From assembly GCF_015291665.1 (NCBI RefSeq), contig NZ_CP030048.1, forward strand, positions 124,001-188,000: a stretch of DNA of 64,000 bases, written 5' to 3'. Within the stretch, counting starts at the first letter, position 1, and each line of letters starts with the position of its first letter. The position numbers and the translations under genes were made by a program. The stretch is from Bradyrhizobium sp. CCBAU 53338 (GTDB lineage Bacteria > Pseudomonadota > Alphaproteobacteria > Rhizobiales > Xanthobacteraceae). Positions 37,208 through 46,252 of the stretch are shown piece by piece. The notes beneath the pieces are model-generated. The model was not told the DNA's origin and ran no database searches. It saw only the letters and a list, made by a program, of their open reading frames with translations.

Positions 37208-38623
37208 ATGAGCGTTGTCGGCATCGACACAGGCTTTGAGCTGGGCGCTGCACCTTCAGGACCGGACGAGATCTCGCGACGACTGGAGGCGATGCCGGCG
37301 ACAGGCCATGTCTGGCGGCTCGTCATCCTGCTCTCGCTCGGCGGCTGCTTCGAGATCTACGATCTGTTCCTGACCGGCTACATCGCGCCGGGTCTCGGCC
37401 GCAGCGGACTGTTGAGCACGACGACGCAGGCCTTCTTCGGCTTCTCCGGCATCGGCGCCTTCGTCGCCGCGACCTTTGCCGGCCTGTTCGTCGGCACCTT
37501 CTTCCTCGGCTTCCTCGCCGACCGGTTTGGTCGCCGCGCGATCTTCACCTATGCACTGCTCGGCTATACCGCGGCCTCGGCGATCATGGCCTGCCAGACC
37601 TCGTCGGGCGGACTGTTGCTGTGGCGCTTCCTCGCCGGCATCGGAATCGGCATCGAGGTCATCACCATCGACGCCTACATCACGGAGCTGGTGCCGAGCC
37701 GGATGCGCGGCCGTGCCTTCGCGGTGAACCAGGCGATCATGTTCGTCGCCGTGCCTGTGGTCGCCTTCCTCGCCTGGTGGCTGGTGCCGCTCGCGCCCTA
37801 CGGCGTCGAAGGCTGGCGCTGGGTGGTGCTGATTGGCGCCGCCGCCAGCATGATCATCTGGGTACTGCGCCTGTTCCTGCCCGAGAGCCCGCTCTGGCTG
37901 GCGCGCCACGGCCGCACCGATGAGGCGTTCCGGATTCTCACAACGCTGGAATCCAGAGGCGGCGTCGCAACGGCGAGCCCCTCGGCTTCGCTCGCGCGGC
38001 CAACGGCGCAGACCACAGCACGCGTCGGCTTCGCTGATCTGTTCCGGTCGCCCTATCTCTCGCTCGTCGTCCTGTTCATGGTGTTCAACCTCTGCCAGGC
38101 CTTCGGCTTCTACGGCTTTGCCAATTGGGTGCCGACGCTGCTGGTGGAGAAGGGCATCACCGTCACCAAGAGCCTGCAATATTCCTTCATCGTCGCCTTC
38201 GCCTACCCGATCTCCCCGCTGCTCGCCGCAAGCTTCGCCGACAAATTCGAACGCCGCTGGATCATCGCCGTCGCCTGCCTTGCCATCATCGTGTTCGGCA
38301 TGGCGTTCGCGCAGCTGACCGAGCCGGCGCTGCTGATCGTCTGCGGCGTGCTGCTGACCGCCTGCAACACGACGATGTCCTACGCGTATCATGCCTACCA
38401 GACCGAGGTGTTCCCGACCCAGATCCGCGCGCAGGCGTCCGGCCTCGTCTATTCGATGAGCCGGCTGAGTGCGACATTCTCGGGCTTCATCGTCGCCTAC
38501 ATGCTGAAGGAGGCCGGCGTCATCGGCGTGTTCGGCCTGATCACCGTGGCCATGCTCATCGTGGTGATCGCGATGACGCTGTTCGGCCCCAACGTGCGCG
38601 GCAAGGCGCTGGATACGGTTTGA
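37208..38623 (+). CDS. MFS transporter (sugar/organic acid, metabolite:H+ symporter type)
   Basis: 471 residues from ATG 37208, which has GGGGAGGAC 5 nt upstream. About 12 TM segments; motif A is FLADRFGRRAIFTYALLGYT and a second MFS motif RFLAGIGIGIEVITIDAY with the conserved Glu is typical of sugar/aromatic-acid/organic-acid symporters. The loop at ~235-270 is short and Ala/Ser-rich. It follows the LysR gene and could import the acid degraded by the CoA-transferase/HMG-CoA-lyase pair. Confidence 0.85.
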   Translation: MSVVGIDTGFELGAAPSGPDEISRRLEAMPATGHVWRLVILLSLGGCFEIYDLFLTGYIAPGLGRSGLLSTTTQAFFGFSGIGAFVAATFAGLFVGTFFLGFLADRFGRRAIFTYALLGYTAASAIMACQTSSGGLLLWRFLAGIGIGIEVITIDAYITELVPSRMRGRAFAVNQAIMFVAVPVVAFLAWWLVPLAPYGVEGWRWVVLIGAAASMIIWVLRLFLPESPLWLARHGRTDEAFRILTTLESRGGVATASPSASLARPTAQTTARVGFADLFRSPYLSLVVLFMVFNLCQAFGFYGFANWVPTLLVEKGITVTKSLQYSFIVAFAYPISPLLAASFADKFERRWIIAVACLAIIVFGMAFAQLTEPALLIVCGVLLTACNTTMSYAYHAYQTEVFPTQIRAQASGLVYSMSRLSATFSGFIVAYMLKEAGVIGVFGLITVAMLIVVIAMTLFGPNVRGKALDTV

Positions 38624-38649
38624 CTCTCCCCCCGTAAGAACGGGGAGAG
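38624..38649. repeat. GC-rich palindrome after MFS gene
   Basis: CTCTCCCC...CGGGGAGAG with a small internal bulge, in the 43-bp gap between convergent genes. Same family as the palindrome at 33830-33853; possible terminator. Confidence 0.5.
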
Positions 38650-38666
38650 GGTCGAGGAAGCGTCGC

Positions 38667-40334
38667 TCACGCGGCGAGCAGATTCTGCAACGCCGCACCG
38701 TTGGGAACGCCGAGGCCGGAGCAGGCATCCCAGCCGGGGCCGGCCTTGTACATGCCGTGCAAGGAACCGGTGATGTCGTTGTTGCCGACGGTGATGTCGC
38801 GGAACACGCCATGCGCATGCGAGGCGTAGATCAGCGGATTGATGAAGCCGACCGTCTTGCCGAATTTCCTGGTCGTGGCCTCGTTGATGCGGGCGATCAG
38901 TCCGGCCATCAAGGGCGCCACCGCACTGGTGCCGCCGATCGTGGTCATGACGCCGTTGAGGAAGATCTGGTAGCCGGTCGCGGGATCGGCATCGCCAGCA
39001 ACATCGGGCACGCCGCGCCCGACCGAATGTGACGGCGATTTCGGCACATGCGCGTTGGCCTGGTATTGCGGCCGCGGGAATACGATGCTGACGCCGCCGC
39101 CGCCCGCGCCGTCCTGCGGACCGCCGTTCCAGACCGTCTCGGTAATCGCACCGTTCGAGGCCTTCAGATTGGTGCCGCCGCAGGCCAGTGCGAACGGGCT
39201 CGAGGCCGGGAAATCGGCATGCGGCTTGCCGTCCCATCCGTCGGCCATGTCAGCCGAGCCGTTGTCGCCGGAGGCGACGCAGACTGTGACGCCCATCGCG
39301 GCGCCATCCCGGATCGCCTCATTGAGGCCGTCGAGGAATTGCTGCGAGCCGGCCGGATCTTCCGGTCCGCCCCAGCTGATCGAGATCACCGAGGGCTTTC
39401 GCACGGTGTCGTGGACGGCGGCCTTCACCGCATCGATGAAGCCGTTGGTGGTGTTGGGTGCAAAGTAGACCACGATCCTGGCGCCGGGTGCGATCGCGCC
39501 GGCCACCTCGATATCGAGCACGACCTCGCCATCCGCATCGGAATGGCCGGGCTTGTTGGCGCCGCCGTCGACGCTCGCGGGCACGATCTGCGGCATCGGG
39601 ATGTTCGCCTTCTTGAAGAAGGTTTTCAGGTCCGAGGTCTTGTAACCGGCGCCCGTGGGATGGCCCTTGGTGTCGATGTCGTTCAGCTCGATGATGGCGA
39701 TGCACTGGCCGGCGCCGGTCTCGCCGCCCGGGAAGTCGTAAAGCTTTGCGATCTCCTCGACCGAGAAGCTGCCGCCCTGCCCCGCGCGCGCCGTGGCGCC
39801 CTTCTTCGCTATCTTGCCAGTGGTCTTGCCAGCCATCCTGCGCCGGAAATGCGGCTGCGCCACCGGCCGGTTGTCAAGGCCATGCACGCCGACCACGATG
39901 CCTTCGAGCTCGGCCGGGATCTGCACGTTGCCCTTGCGCATGCGATAGGTCGCGCCCTCGTGCTTGACCTTGTTGAGCTTGACGCCGAAAGCCGCGCCCA
40001 TCGCCTTCACCGTGCCGGTCAGCTTCACCGTGCGGGAGGCCAGATGCACGCTCTTGACGTTGAGATCATGGTGATGGGCGAAATCGTCGATCTTGGCGAC
40101 GTCCGCCGGATCGGCGCCCATCTGTTCGGCGAACTCCGTGCGGGAAAGATATTGCCGCTCGCGCGGCGGTTGTGCGCCGAGCGCCATCACCTGTTCGTCG
40201 TCGGCGCGCTTGGCGCGTAGGCGGACGCTGATCTCGATTTCCTGCTTGGGATCGGCCGCGCCGACGAGCTTGGCCCCCGTCGGCAATTTCCGGGCGCTGT
40301 TCGCCAGCGTGACACGCTTAGTCGAGCTTGCCAT
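38667..40334 (-). CDS. S53 family serine-carboxyl peptidase (sedolisin/kumamolisin-like)
   Basis: 555 residues from ATG 40334, preceded by GGAGGAAG. An activation (pro) domain spans about 1-175 (TEFAEQMGADPADVAKIDDF). The catalytic domain has Glu270 and Asp274 (GEVVLDIEVAG), the oxyanion region SISWGGPED, and Ser470 in GGTSAVAPLMAG, plus the calcium-binding tail GWDACSGLGVPNG. These are acid-active secreted peptidases in other bacteria, but no signal peptide is visible here. Divergent from a nucleoside-phosphorylase-like gene across a 270-bp AT-rich gap. Confidence 0.92.
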   Translation of the reverse strand: MASSTKRVTLANSARKLPTGAKLVGAADPKQEIEISVRLRAKRADDEQVMALGAQPPRERQYLSRTEFAEQMGADPADVAKIDDFAHHHDLNVKSVHLASRTVKLTGTVKAMGAAFGVKLNKVKHEGATYRMRKGNVQIPAELEGIVVGVHGLDNRPVAQPHFRRRMAGKTTGKIAKKGATARAGQGGSFSVEEIAKLYDFPGGETGAGQCIAIIELNDIDTKGHPTGAGYKTSDLKTFFKKANIPMPQIVPASVDGGANKPGHSDADGEVVLDIEVAGAIAPGARIVVYFAPNTTNGFIDAVKAAVHDTVRKPSVISISWGGPEDPAGSQQFLDGLNEAIRDGAAMGVTVCVASGDNGSADMADGWDGKPHADFPASSPFALACGGTNLKASNGAITETVWNGGPQDGAGGGGVSIVFPRPQYQANAHVPKSPSHSVGRGVPDVAGDADPATGYQIFLNGVMTTIGGTSAVAPLMAGLIARINEATTRKFGKTVGFINPLIYASHAHGVFRDITVGNNDITGSLHGMYKAGPGWDACSGLGVPNGAALQNLLAA

Positions 40335-40604
40335 GACTTCCTCCGTTTGTGATTGGAAGGCGGATTGATGCACCTCAACTATAGGTGTAATCTCAAATTC
40401 CGATTGGTTCAGATGATTGATCGATTTTTTTCAGAAAAGCACTTGTTTTGCAGAGCGGTTTCTCTGCCGTCTCAAATCGGCACGGAATTGGTCAATAACC
40501 CCGACCATTCTGTGAATAGGTTTTCGATCTAAAATTGCAACCGTCGGCTGATCCGGCCGACCCATGAATGACGCTTGTCAAAATCAATTGGCGGAGACCG
40601 TCTA
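40335..40604. other. AT-rich divergent intergenic region
   Basis: 270 bp between the peptidase and phosphorylase-like genes, visibly richer in A/T than the surroundings, with runs such as GATTGATCGATTTTTTTCAG. It must hold the promoters of both genes. I see no clear palindrome or operator in it. Confidence 0.4.
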
Positions 40605-41774
40605 ATGCCTGCTGACCGCAAATGGGTTGAGAGAAATCTTGGGTTCGATCCGATCACCACGCCGCCGCCGCGCCAGACCTTCGTCGTCAAGCGCATCGCG
40701 GATGCCGCCGTGAAGAAGACCGCGAAGGTCGCGCCCGAGGACTTTCAGCGCGAGATCATCGATTTCGATTCCGAATCGATCGAAGGCCGCGCGTTCATGG
40801 CCTTCTCGACCGCGACCGGGCTGTCGCGGTTCACCGACATTCCCTGGCCCAAGGGGCTCGCGCCGCAGACCGGGCCGAAGCCGGGCAACGGCAAGGGCCC
40901 GCTGCCGCGCGCCGACGTGCTGGTCGTGACCTGGACCGTCGACGAAGGCCACGCAACCAGCCGCGTGCTGACGCCTGGCAAGGATTCGCACAACGACTAC
41001 GTGCCCTACACGCACAATTACGCGACCATCTCCAAGAAGATGCGCAACGGCTGTCCGGCCAGGGAGCTGAAGCGGCTCGGCGCCTTCTGGACCACGACGA
41101 TCGGCGGGAAGAAGGTCGTGGTGTTCAAATCCGACTCGCACATGTCGCAGGACGGGCCGCAGCTGCCGAACATCGACGTCTGGCGCCAGATCATCACCGA
41201 GGTGCAGCCGACGCTCGTGATCACCACGGGCACGGCCGGCGGCATCGGGAAACGAGTCGAGGTCGGCGACGTCGTGGTCAGCCCGATCGTGCGTTTCGAC
41301 TGCCTGTCGAAGTTCAAGAAGCAGCCGTTTGCGCAGGCGCATTTCTCCAGCAAGCCGGCCAAGACGACGAAGTTCGCCACGGCGAAGACGCTGTTCAAGG
41401 CCAATGCCGGGCAACTGCCGAAGACAAACACCCGGCCGCCGAAGATCTTCGTGGTCAAGCCGAGCGAGCTGTCGTCCTCCGTGGTCACGACCGATTTCTT
41501 CGGCTTCGACACCTCGGACAATCACTTCAAGCTCCAGGGGCTTGGCGACGTCTCCGAGATGGGCGATGCCATTCTGGGCCTCGTGGCGCAGGACATGGGT
41601 GCAAAGGCGCCGCGCTGGCTCGCCATCCGCAACGTCTCCGACCCGCAGATCAAGGCCGAGGGCACGCTGAAGCAGCAGGAGCAGGTCGCAGCCCAGATCT
41701 ACAAAGGATTCGGCCGCTGGAGCACGGTCTGCAGCGCCATCGCCTGCTGGGCGAGCATCGTGGCGGAGCCATAG
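40605..41774 (+). CDS. Nucleoside phosphorylase superfamily protein (PNP/MTAN-like fold)
   Basis: 389 residues from ATG 40605 (GGAGA 7 nt upstream; a TTG at 40575 would add 10). The phosphorylase-superfamily core is at ~185-350: VITTGTAGGIGKRVEVGDVVVSP, and near the C-terminus IRNVSDPQIKAEG. An unusual N-terminal ~150 residues (IPWPKGLAPQTG, then a long basic region) is not from that family. Such nucleosidase domains occur as catalytic parts of diverse effector and metabolic enzymes. Divergent from an S53 peptidase gene. The stop codon overlaps a palindromic repeat. Confidence 0.7.
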   Translation: MPADRKWVERNLGFDPITTPPPRQTFVVKRIADAAVKKTAKVAPEDFQREIIDFDSESIEGRAFMAFSTATGLSRFTDIPWPKGLAPQTGPKPGNGKGPLPRADVLVVTWTVDEGHATSRVLTPGKDSHNDYVPYTHNYATISKKMRNGCPARELKRLGAFWTTTIGGKKVVVFKSDSHMSQDGPQLPNIDVWRQIITEVQPTLVITTGTAGGIGKRVEVGDVVVSPIVRFDCLSKFKKQPFAQAHFSSKPAKTTKFATAKTLFKANAGQLPKTNTRPPKIFVVKPSELSSSVVTTDFFGFDTSDNHFKLQGLGDVSEMGDAILGLVAQDMGAKAPRWLAIRNVSDPQIKAEGTLKQQEQVAAQIYKGFGRWSTVCSAIACWASIVAEP

Positions 41775-41822
41775 GGCATGATCCGGAAAAGTGTGACGCG
41801 GTTTACCGACAAGATCATGCCC
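41774..41822. repeat. 49-bp palindromic repeat, copy 2
   Basis: GGGCATGATC at the left end and GATCATGCCC at the right end are perfect inverted arms; the interior (CCGGAAAAGTGTG, GGTTTACCG) matches the repeat at 27046-27094 in length and pattern. It begins at the stop codon of the phosphorylase-like gene. This type is abundant in bradyrhizobial genomes in general knowledge. Confidence 0.85.
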
Positions 41823-41916
41823 AAAATATAAAGCCGCAGAACCTGGCAGGTCAGCCTCCCTTGCCGAAGCGAGCCGGGGTGTCTACCTCTCGCTGGTGAT
41901 TTCGTGAGAGGTTCCC

Positions 41917-42657
41917 ATGCTGGATGCCGCCGCCAAGGCGCTGTCGCAAATGATGTCGCCGCCGATGCGCTCGATCCTGTGGCGGTCGATCGGGCTGGCG
42001 CTCGTACTCATCGTCGTGCTGGCGATCGGGTTGCAGCGATTGCTGAGCTGGTTCGCGACCTATGGCGAGGTCTGGCTGGAGGGCCTGCTCGGGCCCAGCT
42101 GGCACTCGTCGCTGGAAGTTCTGTCCTGGATCATCTCGATTGCGGCCGGTTTCGGCGTCGTGTTCGGCAGCGTGTTCCTGATGCCCGCGATCACCTCGCT
42201 GGTGGCGAGCTTCTTCGTCGACGATGTCGCCGACATCGTCGAACGCGAATATTATCCGGCCGAGCGGCCGGGCACGGCACTGCCCTTCAACCAGGCCATC
42301 CTCGAAGGCATCAAGACCGCGCTGCTGACCATTTTGGTCTATCTCCTCGCATTGCCGCTGGTGTTCCTGGCGGGCGCCGGTTTCCTGATCTTCTTCCTCG
42401 CGGCCGCCTGGCTGCTCGGCCGTGAATATTTCGAGCTCGCGGCGATGCGCTTCCGCTCGCCGGAAGACGCCAAGACGATGCGGCGCGACAATGCCGCGAC
42501 GATCTTCACTGCGGGCCTGTTCATCGCGGCCTTCGTCTCGATCCCGATCGTGAACCTGGCGACGCCGATCTTCGGCATGGCCTTCATGGTCCACATGCAC
42601 AAGCGGCTGTCAGGACCGCGGCCCGAGCTGATCGAGCCGGCGCGGCAGATGCGGTGA
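41917..42657 (+). CDS. EI24 / CysZ-like membrane protein (sulfate transporter family)
   Basis: 246 residues, four or more TM segments. The pattern is CysZ/EI24: LWRSIGLALVLIVVLAIGLQ, then GFGVVFGSVFLMPAITSLVA, and a second half with LVFLAGAGFLIFFLAAAWLLGREYFELAAMRFRS. CysZ homologues are high-affinity sulfate transporters; related EI24 domain proteins may have other roles. I see no cys genes nearby, so function is provisional. Confidence 0.75.
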   Translation: MLDAAAKALSQMMSPPMRSILWRSIGLALVLIVVLAIGLQRLLSWFATYGEVWLEGLLGPSWHSSLEVLSWIISIAAGFGVVFGSVFLMPAITSLVASFFVDDVADIVEREYYPAERPGTALPFNQAILEGIKTALLTILVYLLALPLVFLAGAGFLIFFLAAAWLLGREYFELAAMRFRSPEDAKTMRRDNAATIFTAGLFIAAFVSIPIVNLATPIFGMAFMVHMHKRLSGPRPELIEPARQMR

Positions 42658-42699
42658 CGATGCCCCCCCTCTCCCGCTCGCGGCAGAGGTGAACGGGCG

Positions 42700-44328
42700 C
42701 TACGCGACCTTGACTCCGCATTTCCGGAGCACTGTCTTGGCAAAGCCGAATGGCGCCGGCGTGAACGGCCCCGGCGGCGCGCGGGTGATCAGCGCGATGA
42801 AGCCGAGCGCTGATATCGCCAGCCAGAAGCATAGCCAGAAGCCGTCGATATAGGCGAGCACATTGGCCTCGCGCGCGACGAAGCTCGCCAGCGTCCCGAC
42901 CGCGCGTGCCGGCGCCGAGCCGGCGCCATGGGCCGCGAAATGCTCGGTGAGCTGCTTCAGCGCACGCACGACATTGACGTCGCCGACCTCGAGATTCTGA
43001 CCGATATAGAAGGAATGGATCTGCTCGCGAACGCGCAGCCACGTTCCCATCAGCGCCACGCCGATCTCGGCGCCGCCGAGCCGCATGATCTGGATATAGG
43101 CGGCAAAGGCCGTGGCACGGCTAGGATCGGAATTCGACAACAAGGTGATGATAAGCGGCAACAGCGTCAGCGACTGTCCGACCGCTTGGAGCAATACGAT
43201 GCCGATGAAGTCCTCGCGCGCCCAGTCGTGGGTGAGTTGAGTCCCCCAGAGATTGGCCGCAGCAAAGCAGGCAAATCCCACGACCACCACCGTGCGCGTA
43301 TCGAAATGCCGGAGCAGCCATATCGAAACAGGCACCAGCACGAACATCGGCAACGCGCCGAAGGTGAGCAGCAGCCAGCCGCTCTGCTCGGGCCTGAGCT
43401 GCCCGACGGCGCCGAGGAAATTCGGCACCAGCGACGCGTTGGATAGGCTGGTCAGCGTGTAGAGCAGGATCAGGATCAACCCCAATCCGACATTGCGCGA
43501 GAACAACACGTTCACATGCGCCCAGGGCTGCCGTACCAGTGATTCGTTGACGAGGAAGGCGACGAACAGCGCGCTGCCGCCGACCAGCAGCGCCATCACC
43601 GTGCCGGAGCCGAGCCAGTCCAGGCGATTGCCCTGATCGAGGCCGGCATAGATCATCCCGACGCCCGCACCGAGCAGCAGCATGCCGCCCCAATCGGCCT
43701 CGCGCAGCAGTGCGCGATTGACCGGCTCGCCGGGCGTGCCGAGATAGACCATCAGGCCCATCAGCGGCGCGATCACCACGCCCTGCCAGTACAGCCATTG
43801 CCAGCCGAGGTGATCGACATAGAACCCGACCAGCGAGGTCGACGAATCCAGCGCAAAGCCGACGCGGATCGAATAGAGCGCGATCGCCGGCAGCCACCAG
43901 CGGATCGGCAGGTTGCGGAACACGATCATCAGCGTGGCCGGCACGAAGGTGCCGAGCAGGAGGCCATGCACGACGCTCAGCGCGATCAAGGTCGGATAGT
44001 CGCGCACGAGCGGAATGATCAACGAGACGAGCGCGTAGACGAGGCTGGGAATGCCGAGCACACGGCGCAGGCCGAACACGGTCGCGAGCCAGGCCACGGC
44101 TGGCGCAATGAAGATCTGCGAGTCGATGCCGGCGGTCGAAAGCCAGGCACCTTCGTCGAAGCTGAGTCCGAAGGCACCGCGCAGATCGGGCAGGCCGACC
44201 GTGGTCAGCCGGCTGTCGAAATTGGCGAGGAATGAGCCGAGCAGCACCGCGGCCACCGCAAACAGCGGCTGCGGCGCGATGCCTCCGCGCGAGACGGGCC
44301 CGCGACCGGCATCGTCATTTTCCGCCAT
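42700..44328 (-). CDS. EmrB-type MFS drug efflux transporter (DHA2, 14 TM)
   Basis: 542 residues from ATG 44328. DHA2-family MFS protein: the first loop has ANFDSRLTTVGLPDLRGAFG, and about 14 TM segments. The partner membrane-fusion protein is encoded directly upstream (overlap 14 bp). In Gram-negative bacteria such pairs extrude drugs or organic anions through an outer-membrane TolC-like channel; no TolC gene is in the window. Substrate not inferable. Confidence 0.85.
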   Translation of the reverse strand: MAENDDAGRGPVSRGGIAPQPLFAVAAVLLGSFLANFDSRLTTVGLPDLRGAFGLSFDEGAWLSTAGIDSQIFIAPAVAWLATVFGLRRVLGIPSLVYALVSLIIPLVRDYPTLIALSVVHGLLLGTFVPATLMIVFRNLPIRWWLPAIALYSIRVGFALDSSTSLVGFYVDHLGWQWLYWQGVVIAPLMGLMVYLGTPGEPVNRALLREADWGGMLLLGAGVGMIYAGLDQGNRLDWLGSGTVMALLVGGSALFVAFLVNESLVRQPWAHVNVLFSRNVGLGLILILLYTLTSLSNASLVPNFLGAVGQLRPEQSGWLLLTFGALPMFVLVPVSIWLLRHFDTRTVVVVGFACFAAANLWGTQLTHDWAREDFIGIVLLQAVGQSLTLLPLIITLLSNSDPSRATAFAAYIQIMRLGGAEIGVALMGTWLRVREQIHSFYIGQNLEVGDVNVVRALKQLTEHFAAHGAGSAPARAVGTLASFVAREANVLAYIDGFWLCFWLAISALGFIALITRAPPGPFTPAPFGFAKTVLRKCGVKVA

Positions 44329-45451
44329 CCGCACCCTTCGTATCGATGCTGGTGACGACGGACATGCCCGGTACGAGCCGCGCCAGCAGCGGCTGGTTGT
44401 CGTCGAACTGGATGCGGACGGGAATGCGCTGCACGACCTTGGTGAAATTGCCGGTGGCATTGTCCGGCGGCAGCAGCGCGACCTGCGCACCGGTGGCCGG
44501 CGCGATGCGTTCGACCTTGCCGCGCAACTTCTCGCGCGGGAAGCTGTCGACGGTGATCTCGACCGGCTGCCCCGGCGCAACGTGCGTGAGCTGGGTCTCC
44601 TTGTAGTTCGCGATTACATAGACCTTCGGCAGCGGCACCACATTGATGAGGTTGGTTCCGATATTGACGTAGTCGCCGGGCTGCGCCTGCCGCTCGCCGA
44701 CAACGCCGTCGAACGGCGCCGTGATCCTGGTGTAGCCGAGCTTGAGTTTTGCACTCGCCAGCGTCGCCTTGGTGGCGTCGAGATCGGCGGCGCGCTGCTT
44801 CTTCGTACCTTGCAGAACCTCGAGCTGATGCTGCTGGGCGGCGATCACGGCGCGGCTGGCGCGCACATCGGCCTGCGCCTTGGCAAGGCCTGCGACGGCC
44901 TGCTCGAGCCGCTGCCGCGTGCCGGCTTCGGTCTGCGACAGCGATTGCTGGCGCTCCTGCTCCTGCTTGGCCTCGACCTCCAGCGCCTCCGCCGACACGC
45001 GCGAGGCTTCGGCCTGCGCGATGGTCGCATATTGCAGCTCGATCTGGTTGGAGAGATTGTCGAGCACGGCTTGCGCGGCGGCAACGGCCGCCTCGGACTG
45101 CGCGACCTGGGCCTGATAGTCCGCGGGATCGATCTGGATCAACAGATCGCCGGCCTTGACGCGCTGGAAGTCGGTGACTGCGACCGTCAGCACCTCGCCG
45201 GAGACCCGGCTCGCGAGCCGCGTCAGCTCGGCGCGGACATAGGCGTCGTTGGTGGTCTGGACCACTTCATTGCCGACCCATTCGTCGAAGCGCAGCGTCG
45301 CCAGCGCGACGAAGGCAAGCGCGACGATCACCGCGAACAGCGGGATCGCCAGCCGGCTCCAGAGCGAGCTCGCCGGCCGCCGTGTCGACTTGGGCGGCGG
45401 ATCCGGTGGGGCTGTGGGCGGTGACGTTGAAACCTGTTCCTGCTGACTCAC
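44315..45451 (-). CDS. EmrA-type membrane fusion protein
   Basis: 378 residues from GTG 45451. A Pro/Ala/Thr-rich N-terminus precedes one TM helix (LAIPLFAVIVALAFVALATL), then the HlyD-like coiled-coil hairpin (~100-230: AQSEAAVAAAQAVLDNLSNQ...) and lipoyl/beta-barrel halves ending GMSVVTSIDTK. It bridges the DHA2 transporter and an outer membrane channel. It overlaps the transporter gene by 14 bp; nth ends 30 bp upstream of its start. Confidence 0.86.
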   Translation of the reverse strand: MSQQEQVSTSPPTAPPDPPPKSTRRPASSLWSRLAIPLFAVIVALAFVALATLRFDEWVGNEVVQTTNDAYVRAELTRLASRVSGEVLTVAVTDFQRVKAGDLLIQIDPADYQAQVAQSEAAVAAAQAVLDNLSNQIELQYATIAQAEASRVSAEALEVEAKQEQERQQSLSQTEAGTRQRLEQAVAGLAKAQADVRASRAVIAAQQHQLEVLQGTKKQRAADLDATKATLASAKLKLGYTRITAPFDGVVGERQAQPGDYVNIGTNLINVVPLPKVYVIANYKETQLTHVAPGQPVEITVDSFPREKLRGKVERIAPATGAQVALLPPDNATGNFTKVVQRIPVRIQFDDNQPLLARLVPGMSVVTSIDTKGADGGK

Positions 45452-45480
45452 GCCGTGTCCCCAAAACCGCTTTGCCTTTC

Positions 45481-46230
45481 TCAGACCGTCTTCTCCGGCC
45501 ACCGGCAGAGATCGTTGATCAGGCAAACCTCGCAGCGCGGCTTGCGCGCGAGGCAAGTATAACGGCCGTGCAGGATCAGCCAATGATGGGCGTGCAGCAT
45601 GAACTCGGCCGGGATCACCTCTTCGAGACCAAGCTCTACCTCGAGCGGCGTCTTGCCGGGCGCGAGGCCGGTGCGATTGCCGACGCGGAAGACGTGCGTG
45701 TCCACCGCCATGGTGTGCTCGCCGAAGGCCATGTTGAGCACGACGTTTGCGGTCTTGCGCCCCGCGCCGGGCAGCGATTCGATCTCCGCGCGCGTGCGCG
45801 GCACCTCGCCGCCGAAATCGCTGAGGACTTTTGCCGACAGCGCAATCACGTTCCTGGCCTTGGTACGGTAGAGGCCGATGGTCTTGATGTAGTCGCGCAG
45901 GCGCTCCTCGCCGAGGTCGAGCATCTTCTGCGGCGTGTCGGCGACCTCAAACAATTCCCGTGTCGCCTTGTTGACGCCGGCGTCGGTTGCCTGCGCCGAC
46001 AGCACCACGGCCACCAGCAGCGTGAAGGGGTTGACGTGCTCGAGCTCGCCCTTCGGCTCGGGATTGGCCTTGCGGAAACGGCTGAAGACCTCGCGAACTT
46101 CCGCCGGCGTCCAGGGTTTTGTTGCCTTGAGCGATTTCCTGGCCGGCGCCTTCGGTTTGGCGGTGGCCGCCTTTGCTTTTTTCTTCGGCACCGCTTTGCG
46201 CGAGGCCGGCTTGCGGGTGATTTTCGCCAT
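45481..46230 (-). CDS. nth: Endonuclease III with basic N-terminal tail
   Basis: 249 residues from ATG 46230. Base-excision-repair glycosylase/AP lyase for oxidised pyrimidines. HhH motif LPGAGRKTANVVLNMAFG with the catalytic Lys, catalytic Asp in AVDTHVFRVG, and the [4Fe-4S] ligands in CLARKPRCEVCLINDLC (C-x6-C-x2-C-x5-C). The first ~40 residues are Lys/Ala/Pro-rich and histone-H1-like, absent from the 211-residue E. coli enzyme. Divergent from a DUF2244 gene across 22 bp. Confidence 0.95.
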   Translation of the reverse strand: MAKITRKPASRKAVPKKKAKAATAKPKAPARKSLKATKPWTPAEVREVFSRFRKANPEPKGELEHVNPFTLLVAVVLSAQATDAGVNKATRELFEVADTPQKMLDLGEERLRDYIKTIGLYRTKARNVIALSAKVLSDFGGEVPRTRAEIESLPGAGRKTANVVLNMAFGEHTMAVDTHVFRVGNRTGLAPGKTPLEVELGLEEVIPAEFMLHAHHWLILHGRYTCLARKPRCEVCLINDLCRWPEKTV

Positions 46231-46252
46231 GATCGGGATATACTGAGGGACG

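Noticed and set aside
42661..42700. Terminator-like repeat between the EI24/CysZ-like and EmrB genes
   Set aside because: CCCCTCTCCCGCTCGCGGCAGAGG pairs imperfectly and has no T-run; too weak to list.
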